A stretch of DNA of 64,000 bases from Amycolatopsis sp. WQ 127309 (GTDB lineage: Bacteria; Actinomycetota; Actinomycetes; Mycobacteriales; Pseudonocardiaceae). The notes below the pieces were generated by a model, which did not search any database, was not told the DNA's origin, and worked only from the letters and a program-made list of their open reading frames with translations. How positions within the stretch are numbered: position 1 is the stretch's first letter; every line of letters starts with the position of its first letter. Shown here one piece after another: positions 41,264-49,534 of the stretch. Location: the NCBI RefSeq assembly GCF_023023025.1, contig NZ_CP095481.1, forward strand, positions 7,205,001-7,269,000, given 5' to 3'. The position numbers and the translations under genes are program-made.

Positions 41264-42242
41264 GTCCTCGTCCTCTCTTCGGTCGTTTCAATATGACCGG
41301 TCGTCTTAGAATCGTCAAGGAGGGTGACGCAGGGCACAACCGAGGGGGATCAGCCGTCGCGTACTTCTCGCCGATTTCCTCGATCTCGGGCAGCCCGACC
41401 AGCTCGGCGAAGTCCGTCAGCCCGGGCAGGTCCCGGACGGCGTTGACCGGCGTGCCGTCCCGGGCGATCCGGCCGAGCACCGACCGCATCGCCTCGGTGG
41501 CCGCCAGCAGCGTCGAGATCGGACAGATCACCAGCCGGAAACCCAGCTCCCGCAAGCGATCCCGGCCCAGCGGCGGGGTCTTGCCGCCCTCGGCCCAGTT
41601 GAACAGCAGCGGCACGTCGCGGAAGGTGTCCGCGACCCGTTCGATCTCGGCTTCGGACTGCAGCGCTTCGACGAAGAGCATGTCGGCACCGGCGTCCCGG
41701 TAACGGCGGGCGCGGTCGATCGCGGCGTCGAGCCCCTCGACGGCGCGGGCGTCGGTGCGCGCGATCAGCACGAAGTCCGGGTTGTACCGCGCGTCGACCG
41801 CCGCCCGGACCCGGTCGGCCATCGTCGCGGCGGGCACGACGCGCTTGCCGTCCAGGTGCCCGCAGCGCTTCGGCGCGACCTGGTCCTCCAGGTGGATCGC
41901 GGCGACGCCGGCGGCCTCGTACTCGCGGACCGTGCGGATGACGTTGAGGGCGTTGCCGTAGCCGGTGTCGGCGTCGGCGATCACCGGCACCTCGACCACC
42001 GAGCGGATCCGGCTCGCCGCCTGGACCATCTCGGTCATCGTCAGCAGGCCGACGTCCGGCCGGCCGAGCAGCGACGCCGTCGTGCCGAACCCGGTCATGT
42101 AGACGGCGGGGAACCCGGCCGCCTCGACCAGCCGGGCGCTCAGCGCGTCGTACGCGCCGGGCGCGACGACGATCTCCTCGCCGGCCAGCAGGTCCCGCAG
42201 CCGCGCCGGCCCGGAGATCCGTGGTCCCAGCAGATCGGCCAC
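40452..42242 (-). CDS. Isocitrate lyase/PEP mutase family enzyme with lost stop codon
   Basis: The family portion covers 42242 to about 41349, roughly 298 residues, the normal length. It has FPAVYMTGFGTTASLLG, IADADTGYGNALNV (metal site), HLEDQVAPKRCGHLDGK (catalytic KxCGH) and FNWAEGGKTPPL. GTG 42242 is preferred because GAGGAGG is 8 nt upstream. After EIGEKYA the frame meets no stop, runs 300 codons on and crosses the hydrolase gene out of frame to 40452. One extra G in the ACGGCTGATC end would restore a stop (ACG GGC TGA). A frameshift or sequencing error at the 3' end is therefore likely. Activity would be C-C bond lysis of a small 2-oxo or 2-hydroxy acid. Confidence 0.7.
   Translation of the reverse strand: MADLLGPRISGPARLRDLLAGEEIVVAPGAYDALSARLVEAAGFPAVYMTGFGTTASLLGRPDVGLLTMTEMVQAASRIRSVVEVPVIADADTGYGNALNVIRTVREYEAAGVAAIHLEDQVAPKRCGHLDGKRVVPAATMADRVRAAVDARYNPDFVLIARTDARAVEGLDAAIDRARRYRDAGADMLFVEALQSEAEIERVADTFRDVPLLFNWAEGGKTPPLGRDRLRELGFRLVICPISTLLAATEAMRSVLGRIARDGTPVNAVRDLPGLTDFAELVGLPEIEEIGEKYATADPPRLCPASPSLTILRRPVILKRPKRGRGHERDQAPVPHHRRAVRPLRRKRRAARDRGLAAEPVAGEPVRLRRELAAAGGPRPPDRRGPARVRALRTAGGAALPAGDGRVRRADRRRAGPGEAARRGAGRRHQRGVVRGGAAPGPVRHGDRRQRRDVRPAEPGWRAGRVGAGRGSGAVPGHGTQGHRDVRARHHRGVRAARGRARGLPGRLPGSAVRRADALRPGVPRRAADPRRPAARHRNAGPDHRRRQGPGGAGGQRRVPARAAPPQQARRPRRGPLHLGRGRGRLRPGDHRVVAG
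41288..41307. promoter_or_regulatory. Operator candidate, second copy (before hydrolase gene)
   Basis: TCAATATGACCGGTCGTCTT, holding a GACCGGTC palindrome, is the near-copy of 40418-40437 and lies 24 nt before the hydrolase start (minus strand). Confidence 0.6.
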
Positions 42243-42366
42243 TCCGGCCACCTCCTCGTTTCCTGACGCTCAGGTGTAGCAGACGGCGGCCTCGTGGAAG
42301 TGCGCCGCCGCCGGACCGCTCAAGGATGACTGCACCGCCGTGAACCGGTCGAAACGGAGAACCGCC

Positions 42367-42789
42367 ATGCCCATGATCGACGTGTACGCCCCGGCGGGCG
42401 TCATCGGCGACAAGAAGAAGCTCGCCCAGGAACTCGCGCAGACCATGATGCGGTGGGAGAAGGTCCCGGTGATCCCGTTCTTCACCGGGAACACCGCGGC
42501 CTTCGTGCACGAGCTGCCCGACGGCGCGCTGTCGGACGCCGGTGGCGGCGGCGACCACGTCCGCGTGCAGGTGACGACCAACGCCGGCGCGCTGGACCGC
42601 GAGCAGCAGCTCGGCGTCGTCCAGGACATCACCGCCCAGGTCGCCGCGGCCGCGGGTGACCCGGGGCTGGCCGAGCGGACGTGGGTCGCGCTGACCGAGG
42701 CCGTCCCGGGCGGCTGGGGGATCGGCGGGCACGCCTACACGAACGACGAGATCGTCCAGCACGTGCGTTCGCTGCTCGGGAAGTCCTGA
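42367..42789 (+). CDS. Tautomerase-superfamily protein (4-oxalocrotonate tautomerase-like)
   Basis: This encodes 140 residues. The start MPMIDVYAP is set at 42367 so that Pro2 becomes the N-terminal catalytic proline after Met removal, as in this superfamily. Two beta-alpha-beta units are visible (PMIDVYAPAG…KKKLAQELAQTMM and HVRVQVTTNAGALDREQQLGVVQDI), which makes it a fused-dimer type. It may tautomerise or dehalogenate small oxo-acids. It lies between a lyase gene and an AraC regulator. Confidence 0.8.
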   Translation: MPMIDVYAPAGVIGDKKKLAQELAQTMMRWEKVPVIPFFTGNTAAFVHELPDGALSDAGGGGDHVRVQVTTNAGALDREQQLGVVQDITAQVAAAAGDPGLAERTWVALTEAVPGGWGIGGHAYTNDEIVQHVRSLLGKS

Positions 42790-42822
42790 CCGGACACCTC
42801 CGGAGCGGGTACGAATGTCGGT

Positions 42823-43686
42823 ATGACGGTTCTGGGTGAGGAACGGCCCGCGTGGCGGGAGGTCGGCGGCCGGGTGGTCGAGCGCGCGGCGGGCGGCACC
42901 CCGCTCGCCCGGCTCGAAACCCTGGCCCGCACCTCGGCGGACCCGATCGGCTGGCGCTTCCGCCAGCCGGCCGCGGCGCTGTTCTGGTGGGGTTCCGGCG
43001 TGCGCGAGCTGCGGCTCGCGGTGGACGGCCGGCCGTTCCACGACGTCGTCACCGCGACCAACAGCCTGTGCTACATCCCGCCGGACACCGAGGTCACCGG
43101 CACGTTCGCGATCGACGGGCTCTGCCGCTACACGGTGCTGTTCCTCGACCCGGACCTCGCCGCGGACCACGACCTCCCGGCGCCGCGGCGCGCGCTCGTC
43201 GGCTTCGACCGGCCGCCGCTCGTCCGCGCGCTGCGCGAGGTCACGGCGGAGGCAGCGGCCCCGGACGAGACGTTCGACCTGTTCGTCGACGGCGTGGCCC
43301 GCCAGAGCCTCGCGCACCTCGTGCGGCTGACGCGCGGGGCGGAGCCCGCACCGCCCGCCGCCGGGCTGCCGGCCGGGACGCTGTCACGCCTGGACGGCTT
43401 CGTCCGGCGGAACCTGCGCGACCCGGTCACCGTCGACCAGCTCGCCGCGGTGGCCGGCTTCAGCTCGCGGCACTTCCTGCGGTCGTTCCGCCGCAGCACC
43501 GGCGTGACGCCGATGCGCTGGGTCCTCGACCTGCGCCTGCGCGAGGCCGAACACCGGCTCGCCGCGACGGCGGACCCGATCGGCGTGATCGCCGCGGACT
43601 GCGGGTTCAGCCACCCGCAGCACCTGAGCACCGCGTTCCGCCGGGCGCGCGGCATCAGCCCGTCGCAGTACCGCGCGGCCCGGTAG
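42823..43686 (+). CDS. AraC-family transcriptional regulator
   Basis: This encodes 287 residues. An N-terminal cupin-like sensor part (about 1-175) precedes the double HTH of AraC proteins (LSRLDGFVRRNLRDPVTVDQLAAVAGFSSRHFLRSFRR and PIGVIAADCGFSHPQHLSTAFRRARGISPSQYR, ~185-285). It starts 33 nt after the tautomerase gene on the same strand, so the two may be co-transcribed. Its effector is unknown. Confidence 0.9.
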   Translation: MTVLGEERPAWREVGGRVVERAAGGTPLARLETLARTSADPIGWRFRQPAAALFWWGSGVRELRLAVDGRPFHDVVTATNSLCYIPPDTEVTGTFAIDGLCRYTVLFLDPDLAADHDLPAPRRALVGFDRPPLVRALREVTAEAAAPDETFDLFVDGVARQSLAHLVRLTRGAEPAPPAAGLPAGTLSRLDGFVRRNLRDPVTVDQLAAVAGFSSRHFLRSFRRSTGVTPMRWVLDLRLREAEHRLAATADPIGVIAADCGFSHPQHLSTAFRRARGISPSQYRAAR

Positions 43687-43700
43687 TCCGTTGTGGACGG

Positions 43701-45287
43701 TCAGCCGATCGACGGGATGAAGGTGGGAGCCCGGCGAGCCGGGGCCGCCTTCTCGAACGCCGCCGCCAGCGAGAGGATCCGCGCGTCCGCCCAGCGTCCG
43801 GCGAAGAACGAGACGCCGATCGGGAGCGGGCCCGCGAACCCGGCCGGGACCGAGACGTTCGGGTAGCCCGAGACGGCCGCCGGGGTCGACGAGCCGAGGA
43901 CGAACGCGTCACCGGTGCCGTACGTCGTCTTCCACGCCGGGCTGTTGGTCGGTGCCACGATGGCGTCCAAGTGGTGCGCCGCCAGGGTTTCGTCGATCGA
44001 CCGGCGGGCCAGCGACGTCGCCGTCGCGCGCTGGGCGCGGTAGGTGGGATCGGTCGGGGCCGGTGCGGCCGCCGCCTGCTCGAACAGCTCCTGGCCGAAC
44101 TTCGACAGCTCGACCGGGTCCTTCTTGTCGAACGCGATCAGCTCGTTCAGGTTCGCGGGGTGGCCCGGCCGGTGGGTGAGGTAGGCGTTGACGTCGCGCT
44201 TGAACTCGGTGCGCAGGGCCGGGGACTCGGCGGCGCCGATCTCGTCCTGGTAGGGCAGGTCGACCTCGACGACGGTCGCGCCGCGCGAGGTCAGCGTGCG
44301 GACGGCGTCCTGGACGACGCGGTCGACGTCGGCGTCCTGGCCGGCCTTGCGCCAGACGCCGATCCGGGCGCCGCGCAGGGCACCGGGGCGCAGCAGGGCC
44401 GCGTAGTCCGTCGGCTGGCCCGCGGGGATCGCCGCCGTCGCGGGGTCCGCCTTGTCGCGTCCCTGCAGGACGGACAGCGTGATGGCCGTGTCGACGACGT
44501 GGCGCGCCAGCGGCCCGGCGGTGTCCTGCTCCGCGGAGATCGGCACGACACCGGTCCGGCTGACCAGGCCCAGCGTCGGCTTCTCGCCGACGACGTCGTT
44601 GGCGCCGGCCGGGCAGACGATCGAACCGTCGGTCTCGGTGCCGATCGCGACCTGCGCCAGACTCGCCGCCACGGCGGCGCCGGAGCCCGAGGAGGAGCCG
44701 CACGGGTTGCGGTCGAGGACGTAGGGGTTGTTCGTCTGGCCGCCGATCCCGGACCAGCCGGACGTCGCGTTCGTGGAGCGGTAGTTGGCCCACTCGGAGA
44801 GGTTGGTCTTGCCGAGGATCACCGCGCCGCCGCGCTGCAGCCGGTCCACGAGGGCGGCGTCGGCCGCCGGCCGGCTGCGCGGCAGGGCGCGCGAACCCGC
44901 GGTGGCCGGCAGCGTCCGGGTGTCGATGTTGTCCTTGAGCAGCACCGGGATCCCGTCGAGCTGCCCGAGCGTGTGGCCGGTGCGGCGGCGGGCGTCGCTG
45001 GCGGCGGCCGCGCGCAACGCCGTCGGGTCGACGGCGACGACGGAGTGGATCTTGCCGTCCAGCGCGTCGATCCGGTGGAGGTAGGCGGCGGTCAGCGCCA
45101 CGGCGCTCAGCCGGCCGTGGTCCATCCGCTGCTGGAGCTCGGGGATGGTGGCCGCGTCCAGGTCGAAGCCCAGTGCCGGGCCGGCCTGGGCAGGAGCAGC
45201 GGCGGCCAGTGCGGGCACCGGGGCCGCGACGAGGCCGGCGAGGGCGAGGAGCACGGCGGACGAGCGCAGTCGGATCACGGCGTACAT
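43701..45287 (-). CDS. Secreted amidase (amidase-signature family)
   Basis: This encodes 528 residues from ATG 45287, with CAGGAG upstream; a longer frame lacks a signal. The signal peptide ends near ALAAAAPAQA (about residue 35). The Ser-cisSer-Lys site is complete: Lys in IPVLLKDNIDT, cis-Ser in NPCGSSSGSGAAVAASLA and the nucleophile Ser in GTETDGSIVCPAG. It hydrolyses amides, possibly peptide amides or aminoacyl amides, outside the cell. It is convergent with the AraC gene, 14 nt apart. Confidence 0.9.
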   Translation of the reverse strand: MYAVIRLRSSAVLLALAGLVAAPVPALAAAAPAQAGPALGFDLDAATIPELQQRMDHGRLSAVALTAAYLHRIDALDGKIHSVVAVDPTALRAAAASDARRRTGHTLGQLDGIPVLLKDNIDTRTLPATAGSRALPRSRPAADAALVDRLQRGGAVILGKTNLSEWANYRSTNATSGWSGIGGQTNNPYVLDRNPCGSSSGSGAAVAASLAQVAIGTETDGSIVCPAGANDVVGEKPTLGLVSRTGVVPISAEQDTAGPLARHVVDTAITLSVLQGRDKADPATAAIPAGQPTDYAALLRPGALRGARIGVWRKAGQDADVDRVVQDAVRTLTSRGATVVEVDLPYQDEIGAAESPALRTEFKRDVNAYLTHRPGHPANLNELIAFDKKDPVELSKFGQELFEQAAAAPAPTDPTYRAQRATATSLARRSIDETLAAHHLDAIVAPTNSPAWKTTYGTGDAFVLGSSTPAAVSGYPNVSVPAGFAGPLPIGVSFFAGRWADARILSLAAAFEKAAPARRAPTFIPSIG

Positions 45288-45365
45288 GTGACTCCTGAAC
45301 CCGGCGGGGGTCAAGCCGCCATTCGTCGGCCCGGGTGCGATCATGGGTGTCCTGGGAGGACGTTC

Positions 45366-45866
45366 ATGACTGCTCGCGACGCGCTGATCGCCGTGGCCGC
45401 GCTGCTGGCGCCGGAGGTACCGCAGGTGCGGGCCCACGCCGCGGCCGCACACGACGATCCCGAGGCCTACCTGCGAGAACACGGCGACAGCCTCGACGAC
45501 CGCGGCATCGACACCGCGATCCCCGAGCTGGCCTGGATCGCCCTGGTGGACGCGCTCGCCGACCACGGGCTGCTGGCCGAAGTGGACTGGAAGGAAGCAC
45601 CGGACGAGATCGTCGGCCGGTTGCGCGCCTTGCGGTCCGCGCCGGCCGAGGACGCGGCGTGGGCGTCACTCGCCGAGGCGGACCTCCCGACCTTCGAGTT
45701 CCTGGAGCTGGCGGGCGGGCAGCTGGCGGCCGCGGGCACCGCGCTCGCCGTCCTCGACATCGAGTCCGACTGCTACCCGCTCGTGCTCCTGCCGCCCGCC
45801 CGGGCCGCCGACCTCCCCGGCCTGGCCGCGGCGGCGGGCTTCAAGGCCGCGGTCCTCCCGGCCTAG
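45366..45866 (+). CDS. Hypothetical acidic protein (DUF6630-like)
   Basis: This encodes 166 residues from ATG 45366, preceded by GGAGGA. It is acidic and soluble. The C-terminal part (LAAAGTALAVLDIESDCYPLVLLP) looks like the core of DUF6630 proteins, often found near bacterial immunity or toxin proteins. This match is from memory. It is divergent from the amidase; function unknown. Confidence 0.6.
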   Translation: MTARDALIAVAALLAPEVPQVRAHAAAAHDDPEAYLREHGDSLDDRGIDTAIPELAWIALVDALADHGLLAEVDWKEAPDEIVGRLRALRSAPAEDAAWASLAEADLPTFEFLELAGGQLAAAGTALAVLDIESDCYPLVLLPPARAADLPGLAAAAGFKAAVLPA

Positions 45867-45939
45867 CGTCACGCGTCGGCGGTTGCGGGCGGCGTGGTGG
45901 CCAACACGTGCGGCGGGGACAGACCCTGAGTGCCGGACC

Positions 45940-47097
45940 TCAGTGAGCCGGCCGCTCCAGCCGCACGACCTCCGCGCGGGCGTGGGCGACCCGGTCCGTC
46001 TCCCGGCCGCCGGCGCGGGCGATCTCCCGGGCCAGGTCGCTCGCCGCGGCCATCCGGTGCCTCGCCGTGCGGCGGCTGTGGACGTGCTTGCGGTAGGCCT
46101 TGCGCTGCTTCCGGAGGCCGCTGACCGCGTCGAGCAGGGGCGGGTCGAGCACGCCCGCGCCGGCTTCCGGGCCGAGCAGGTCGCGGGTCCAGGCCCGCTC
46201 GCGGCGGGCGGCGTGGCGCAGGACGGAGAACAGGAACGTCAGCTCGATCGCCGCGATCACGAACGGCAGCACGGCGACCAGGGGACCGCGGCCGCCGAGG
46301 CCGGTCATGTCGTCCCACGCGAAGTGGAACAGCATCGCCACCAGCATGGTCAGCACGCCGCGCACGACGTTGCGCTCACCCGGCACCCGGCTCAGCACCC
46401 ACATCAGCCCGGCGCAGAAGATGGCGCTGAACAGCGCGTGCGACACGATGCCGGACGCGCCCCGGTAGAGGAACACCTGCAGCGACGCGCCGATCTGGTT
46501 GCTGCCGAAGCTCTGCGCCGCGCCGTTGTAGACGTAGAGGACGTCCTCGAAGACCTGGAAGCCCAGGCCGATGAAGGCGCCGATGATGAACCCGTCGTAG
46601 ACGCTGCGGACGAGCCGGGGCGCGAGCCCGATCAGCAGGACGAGCCCGAGGGCCTTGCCGAACTCCTCGTTGACCGGGGCGGTGAGCCCGGCGGCCCAGT
46701 CGGCGGCGAAGGCCGTGCCGCCGAGCTTCGTCCACAGCTCCAGCAGGGCGGTGTTGGCCGGGAGCGCGATCCAGAACGTCGCGGCGATCCCGCCCCAGGC
46801 GAACGCCGTCGTCAGCAGCCGGCCCGGCTGCGCGGTGTAGCGGTTCTGGTGGCGCAGCAGCACCAGCCAGGGCACGAGGTAGAGCCCGAACAGCAGGATC
46901 CCGCCGGTCAGGGCCGGGGTGTAGAAGCCGCCGTCGCCGCCGAAGTAGCGCAGCATCCCGAGCGCGCCACCGCCGACGCCGACGAGGTACACCCAGAACG
47001 CCAGGTTGTGCGGCTGGAAGAAGCGGAACGGCAGGCCCCAGCCCGACTGCTCGATGGCGGCGAGCTGGGCCGTCTTGGTCTCGGACGTCGTGGTCAC
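45940..47097 (-). CDS. PrsW-family intramembrane metalloprotease-like protein
   Basis: This encodes 385 residues with eight or so membrane helices from GTG 47097. The PrsW motifs are present: EE in VNEEFGKALGL, FEDVLYVYNG, and His/Asp in SHALFSAIFCAG and FHFAWDDMTG. PrsW proteins cleave anti-sigma factors or act as membrane proteases. The C-terminal ~95 residues are basic and cytoplasmic. It overlaps the upstream membrane protein gene by 4 nt, suggesting that the two work together. Confidence 0.85.
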   Translation of the reverse strand: MTTTSETKTAQLAAIEQSGWGLPFRFFQPHNLAFWVYLVGVGGGALGMLRYFGGDGGFYTPALTGGILLFGLYLVPWLVLLRHQNRYTAQPGRLLTTAFAWGGIAATFWIALPANTALLELWTKLGGTAFAADWAAGLTAPVNEEFGKALGLVLLIGLAPRLVRSVYDGFIIGAFIGLGFQVFEDVLYVYNGAAQSFGSNQIGASLQVFLYRGASGIVSHALFSAIFCAGLMWVLSRVPGERNVVRGVLTMLVAMLFHFAWDDMTGLGGRGPLVAVLPFVIAAIELTFLFSVLRHAARRERAWTRDLLGPEAGAGVLDPPLLDAVSGLRKQRKAYRKHVHSRRTARHRMAAASDLAREIARAGGRETDRVAHARAEVVRLERPAH

Positions 47098-47735
47098 CGG
47101 TTCGCTCCCGGGGTGATGCTGCGCAGGACGCCGTCGATCTCGCCGCGGAACCGCTCGAACTGGCCCGGCGCCGTACGCACCCGGAACAGCAGCGCGGGCG
47201 CGGCGTCGGCCGGCTCGCCGCGGCCGGCCACCTTGAAGGCGACGTCGAGCCCGTCACCGCTCGGCGACGTCGTGCTCTGCGCGACGCCGGTGAGCCCGGC
47301 GGTGGTCGTCACCGTGCCCCGCGTGCCGTCGATCGCGGGAGCGTCGTTGCCCTCCGAACGCCGTACCTGGTCGAGGAAGGCTTCCGCGGTGCCGGGGTAG
47401 GACGCGCCGCGCAGGGCGATCGTCGCGCCGCCGGTGGCCAGGACGACCTGCAGGCTCGTCGGGTTCGCGGCGGCGGCGCCGGTCAGCGTGCCGCTCTGCA
47501 GCTGCCAGCCGACCGGCGGGACGGCGGTCGCGCCGTCGCCGAGGTCGAGCAGGTCACCGGCCCGGATCTCGTTGTGCCAGGGGATCGCGGCGTTGAGCGC
47601 GGGCAGCCCGTAGCCGAGCAGCAGGGCGATGGCGAGCACGATCAGGGCCGGGGTGAAGGTCCGGCGGTCGAGCCCGAAGAGCCGGTGCTCGACCGGCACC
47701 CAGCCCTGCGGTGGTTCCGGCGCGGTCACGGTCAA
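47094..47735 (-). CDS. Single-pass membrane protein paired with PrsW-like protease
   Basis: This encodes 213 residues. TTG 47735 is chosen because GAGGAG lies 7 nt before it; a GTG at 47729 is possible. One transmembrane helix (about 30-50) follows a 25-residue cytoplasmic start, and ~160 residues lie outside. The external part has no named domain. The 4-nt overlap with the PrsW-like gene makes it a possible substrate or partner of that protease. Confidence 0.65.
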   Translation of the reverse strand: MTVTAPEPPQGWVPVEHRLFGLDRRTFTPALIVLAIALLLGYGLPALNAAIPWHNEIRAGDLLDLGDGATAVPPVGWQLQSGTLTGAAAANPTSLQVVLATGGATIALRGASYPGTAEAFLDQVRRSEGNDAPAIDGTRGTVTTTAGLTGVAQSTTSPSGDGLDVAFKVAGRGEPADAAPALLFRVRTAPGQFERFRGEIDGVLRSITPGANR

Positions 47736-47780
47736 CGAACAACTCCTCGCGGGGTCGGGTAACGGTCATCAGAACACGAA

Positions 47781-47814
47781 CCGGCCTGCCGCGGCGATCA
47801 CCGCGGCAGGCCGG
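47781..47814. terminator. Terminator after the secreted protease gene
   Basis: CCGGCCTGCCGCGG (47781-47794) and CCGCGGCAGGCCGG (47801-47814) form a perfect 14-bp stem with a CGATCA loop, 33 nt beyond the end of the protease gene (minus strand) and before the next operon. Confidence 0.8.
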
Positions 47815-47846
47815 GTGCGTGGTGCACCCGTGCGGGTGAATCCGGG

Positions 47847-48764
47847 TCAGAGCCGCCCGGCGCGCTCGTACAGCTCCCGCACGGGCTCGGTGAACGCGGC
47901 GCTCGTCAGGTCCTGGGTGACGCCGTCCTCGCTCATCGTGCCCCGGCTGGTGACGCCGAAGATCGTGCCCTGGCCGGTGGCGGGGTCGAAGTCCCGCAGC
48001 CACGGGCCGCCGCTGGAGCCGCCGGACAGGTCGCAGTCGGTCTTCCAGTCCGACAGGACCGAGTTGACCTCGAGGGTGGCCGGCCGTGCGCAGGACAGCA
48101 GCGCTTCGCCGCCCGCGAGCTGCGACACCGGGTAGCCGAGGATCGTGGTGTCCACCGGGGACGGCGGCTGGTCGAAGGAGACGTCCTGGGTGCCCGCGAC
48201 GTCGGCGGCGTGCCGGCCGCCGACCGGGTCCAGCGCGAGCACCGCGTCGTCGTCCGTGCCGCTCGTCGGACCCGAGTAGGTGGCCGACCAGGCGAAGGCC
48301 CGGACCGGGAACACGCCGTACGGCGCCGCCCCGTGGTCGTAGCCGGGGACGAACACGACGTTGACGATCTTGATCGGGTTGTCGAAGCGGTCCAGGCCGC
48401 CGTTGACGCAGTGCCCGGCGGTGAGGGCGACGTCCTTGCTCGCACTGGGCACCACGGTCGCGGTGCAGGACTCGTCGACCCCGGGCTCGGCGGTGAAGAA
48501 CAGCCGCCCGACGCCCGCCGGGACGGGGCCGTCCCAGACCCGGCCGATCGTCTCGGCCGGCGGCAGCCAGTCCGCGCCGACCCACTGCCGCATCCGCTCC
48601 GGCGTCCAGTGGGCCAGCGCCGCAGCCCGGTCGGCCGCGCTCACCTGCGTCACCACCTGGTCGCCGTCGGCCGCGGTGGCCGGGGCGGCCAGGACCGCCG
48701 CCGCGGTGCCGGCCACCGCCAGCAGGGTGCCGGCTCGGGAAAGGGCGCGCGAGTTCGTGGTCAT
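47847..48764 (-). CDS. Secreted trypsin-like serine protease
   Basis: This encodes 305 residues from ATG 48764. A signal peptide (cleavage about ATA-ADG, residue 32) is followed by a short acidic linker and a chymotrypsin-fold domain with His in ALTAGHCVNGG, Asp in GTDDDAVLALD and Ser in CDLSGGSSGGPWL. It resembles glutamyl endopeptidase-like V8 relatives in actinomycetes. It is monocistronic with its own terminator. Confidence 0.88.
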   Translation of the reverse strand: MTTNSRALSRAGTLLAVAGTAAAVLAAPATAADGDQVVTQVSAADRAAALAHWTPERMRQWVGADWLPPAETIGRVWDGPVPAGVGRLFFTAEPGVDESCTATVVPSASKDVALTAGHCVNGGLDRFDNPIKIVNVVFVPGYDHGAAPYGVFPVRAFAWSATYSGPTSGTDDDAVLALDPVGGRHAADVAGTQDVSFDQPPSPVDTTILGYPVSQLAGGEALLSCARPATLEVNSVLSDWKTDCDLSGGSSGGPWLRDFDPATGQGTIFGVTSRGTMSEDGVTQDLTSAAFTEPVRELYERAGRL

Positions 48765-48825
48765 GTCCGGTGGACGCCCGCTCGCCGGGGAGGGTTGTTC
48801 GCCGAGCGGGTGATCTTGAAGCGCC

Positions 48826-49395
48826 TCACGGCGCGACGGAAGCGTCCCGGTACCGCAGGATTCCTTCGACGCCGAGCAGGAACGTCTCGCAGATCGGCGC
48901 CGGGTCGGTGAGGCAGCCCGCGGCCATCGCGCCGTCGCGGAGCATGACGAAGTGCCGGGCCGCGGGCTCCGGCGCGGTCTCGCCGGTCCGCGCCAGCAGT
49001 TCGGTGACGGTGTCCAGGAACCACTGCCGGTGGGCGAGGACGGCCTGGTGCACCGGGTGGGCGGGGTCGGGGTACTCCGCCGCGGCGTTGAGGAACGCGC
49101 AGCCGCGGAAGCCGGGGGAGCGGATGCCGTCGGCGATCGACCGGGCGACCGCCCGGACGACATCGGCCGGGGCGCCGCCACCGGCCCGGGCGGCTTCGGC
49201 CTGGGCGCGGATCGCCTGGTCGGCGGCCGTCAGGTAGGCGACGAGCAGGTCGTCCTTGCTCGCGAAGTGCCGGTAGAGCGTGGCGCGGGTGACGGACGCC
49301 TCGGCGATGATCCGGTCGACGCCGACGGCGTGGAGACCCTCTGTGTAGAACAGCCGGGTCGCGGTACTGAGCAGCCGCGCGCGTGCTTCGGACAC
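48826..49395 (-). CDS. TetR-family transcriptional regulator
   Basis: This encodes 189 residues from GTG 49395, with GGAG 6 nt upstream; a longer frame to 49485 would run through its own operator. The HTH is VGVDRIIAEASVTRATLYRHFAS (about residues 25-47). Two nearly identical inverted 19-bp sites lie in the divergent gap to the membrane protein gene at 49535, which it probably represses. Confidence 0.9.
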   Translation of the reverse strand: MSEARARLLSTATRLFYTEGLHAVGVDRIIAEASVTRATLYRHFASKDDLLVAYLTAADQAIRAQAEAARAGGGAPADVVRAVARSIADGIRSPGFRGCAFLNAAAEYPDPAHPVHQAVLAHRQWFLDTVTELLARTGETAPEPAARHFVMLRDGAMAAGCLTDPAPICETFLLGVEGILRYRDASVAP

Positions 49396-49433
49396 CTGGA
49401 CTCCTGCCTCCGGTTCGTTGCCTCCACAGTAGC

Positions 49434-49508
49434 AGATAGAACGGTCGGTCTTGACGACTCGGCGATCTGCTGCCATAGTCCTCATCAGAAAGACCGATCG
49501 TTCTATCT
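49434..49508. promoter_or_regulatory. Pair of inverted 19-bp TetR operators
   Basis: AGATAGAACGGTCGGTCTT (49434-49452) and the reverse complement of 49490-49508 (AGATAGAACGATCGGTCTT) agree in 18 of 19 positions and sit symmetrically in the divergent gap. The motif is the classic RGAYMGnYCGGTCnnT-like TetR site. Confidence 0.75.
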
Positions 49509-49534
49509 ACCTCGCTGTGTCCGAAGGGGAAAAC

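Noticed and set aside
42852-45866. A 1004-residue plus-strand frame across the AraC and amidase genes
   Set aside because: Only the last 166 codons (from 45366, with a ribosome site) have protein-like composition. The rest is a shadow of genes on both strands.
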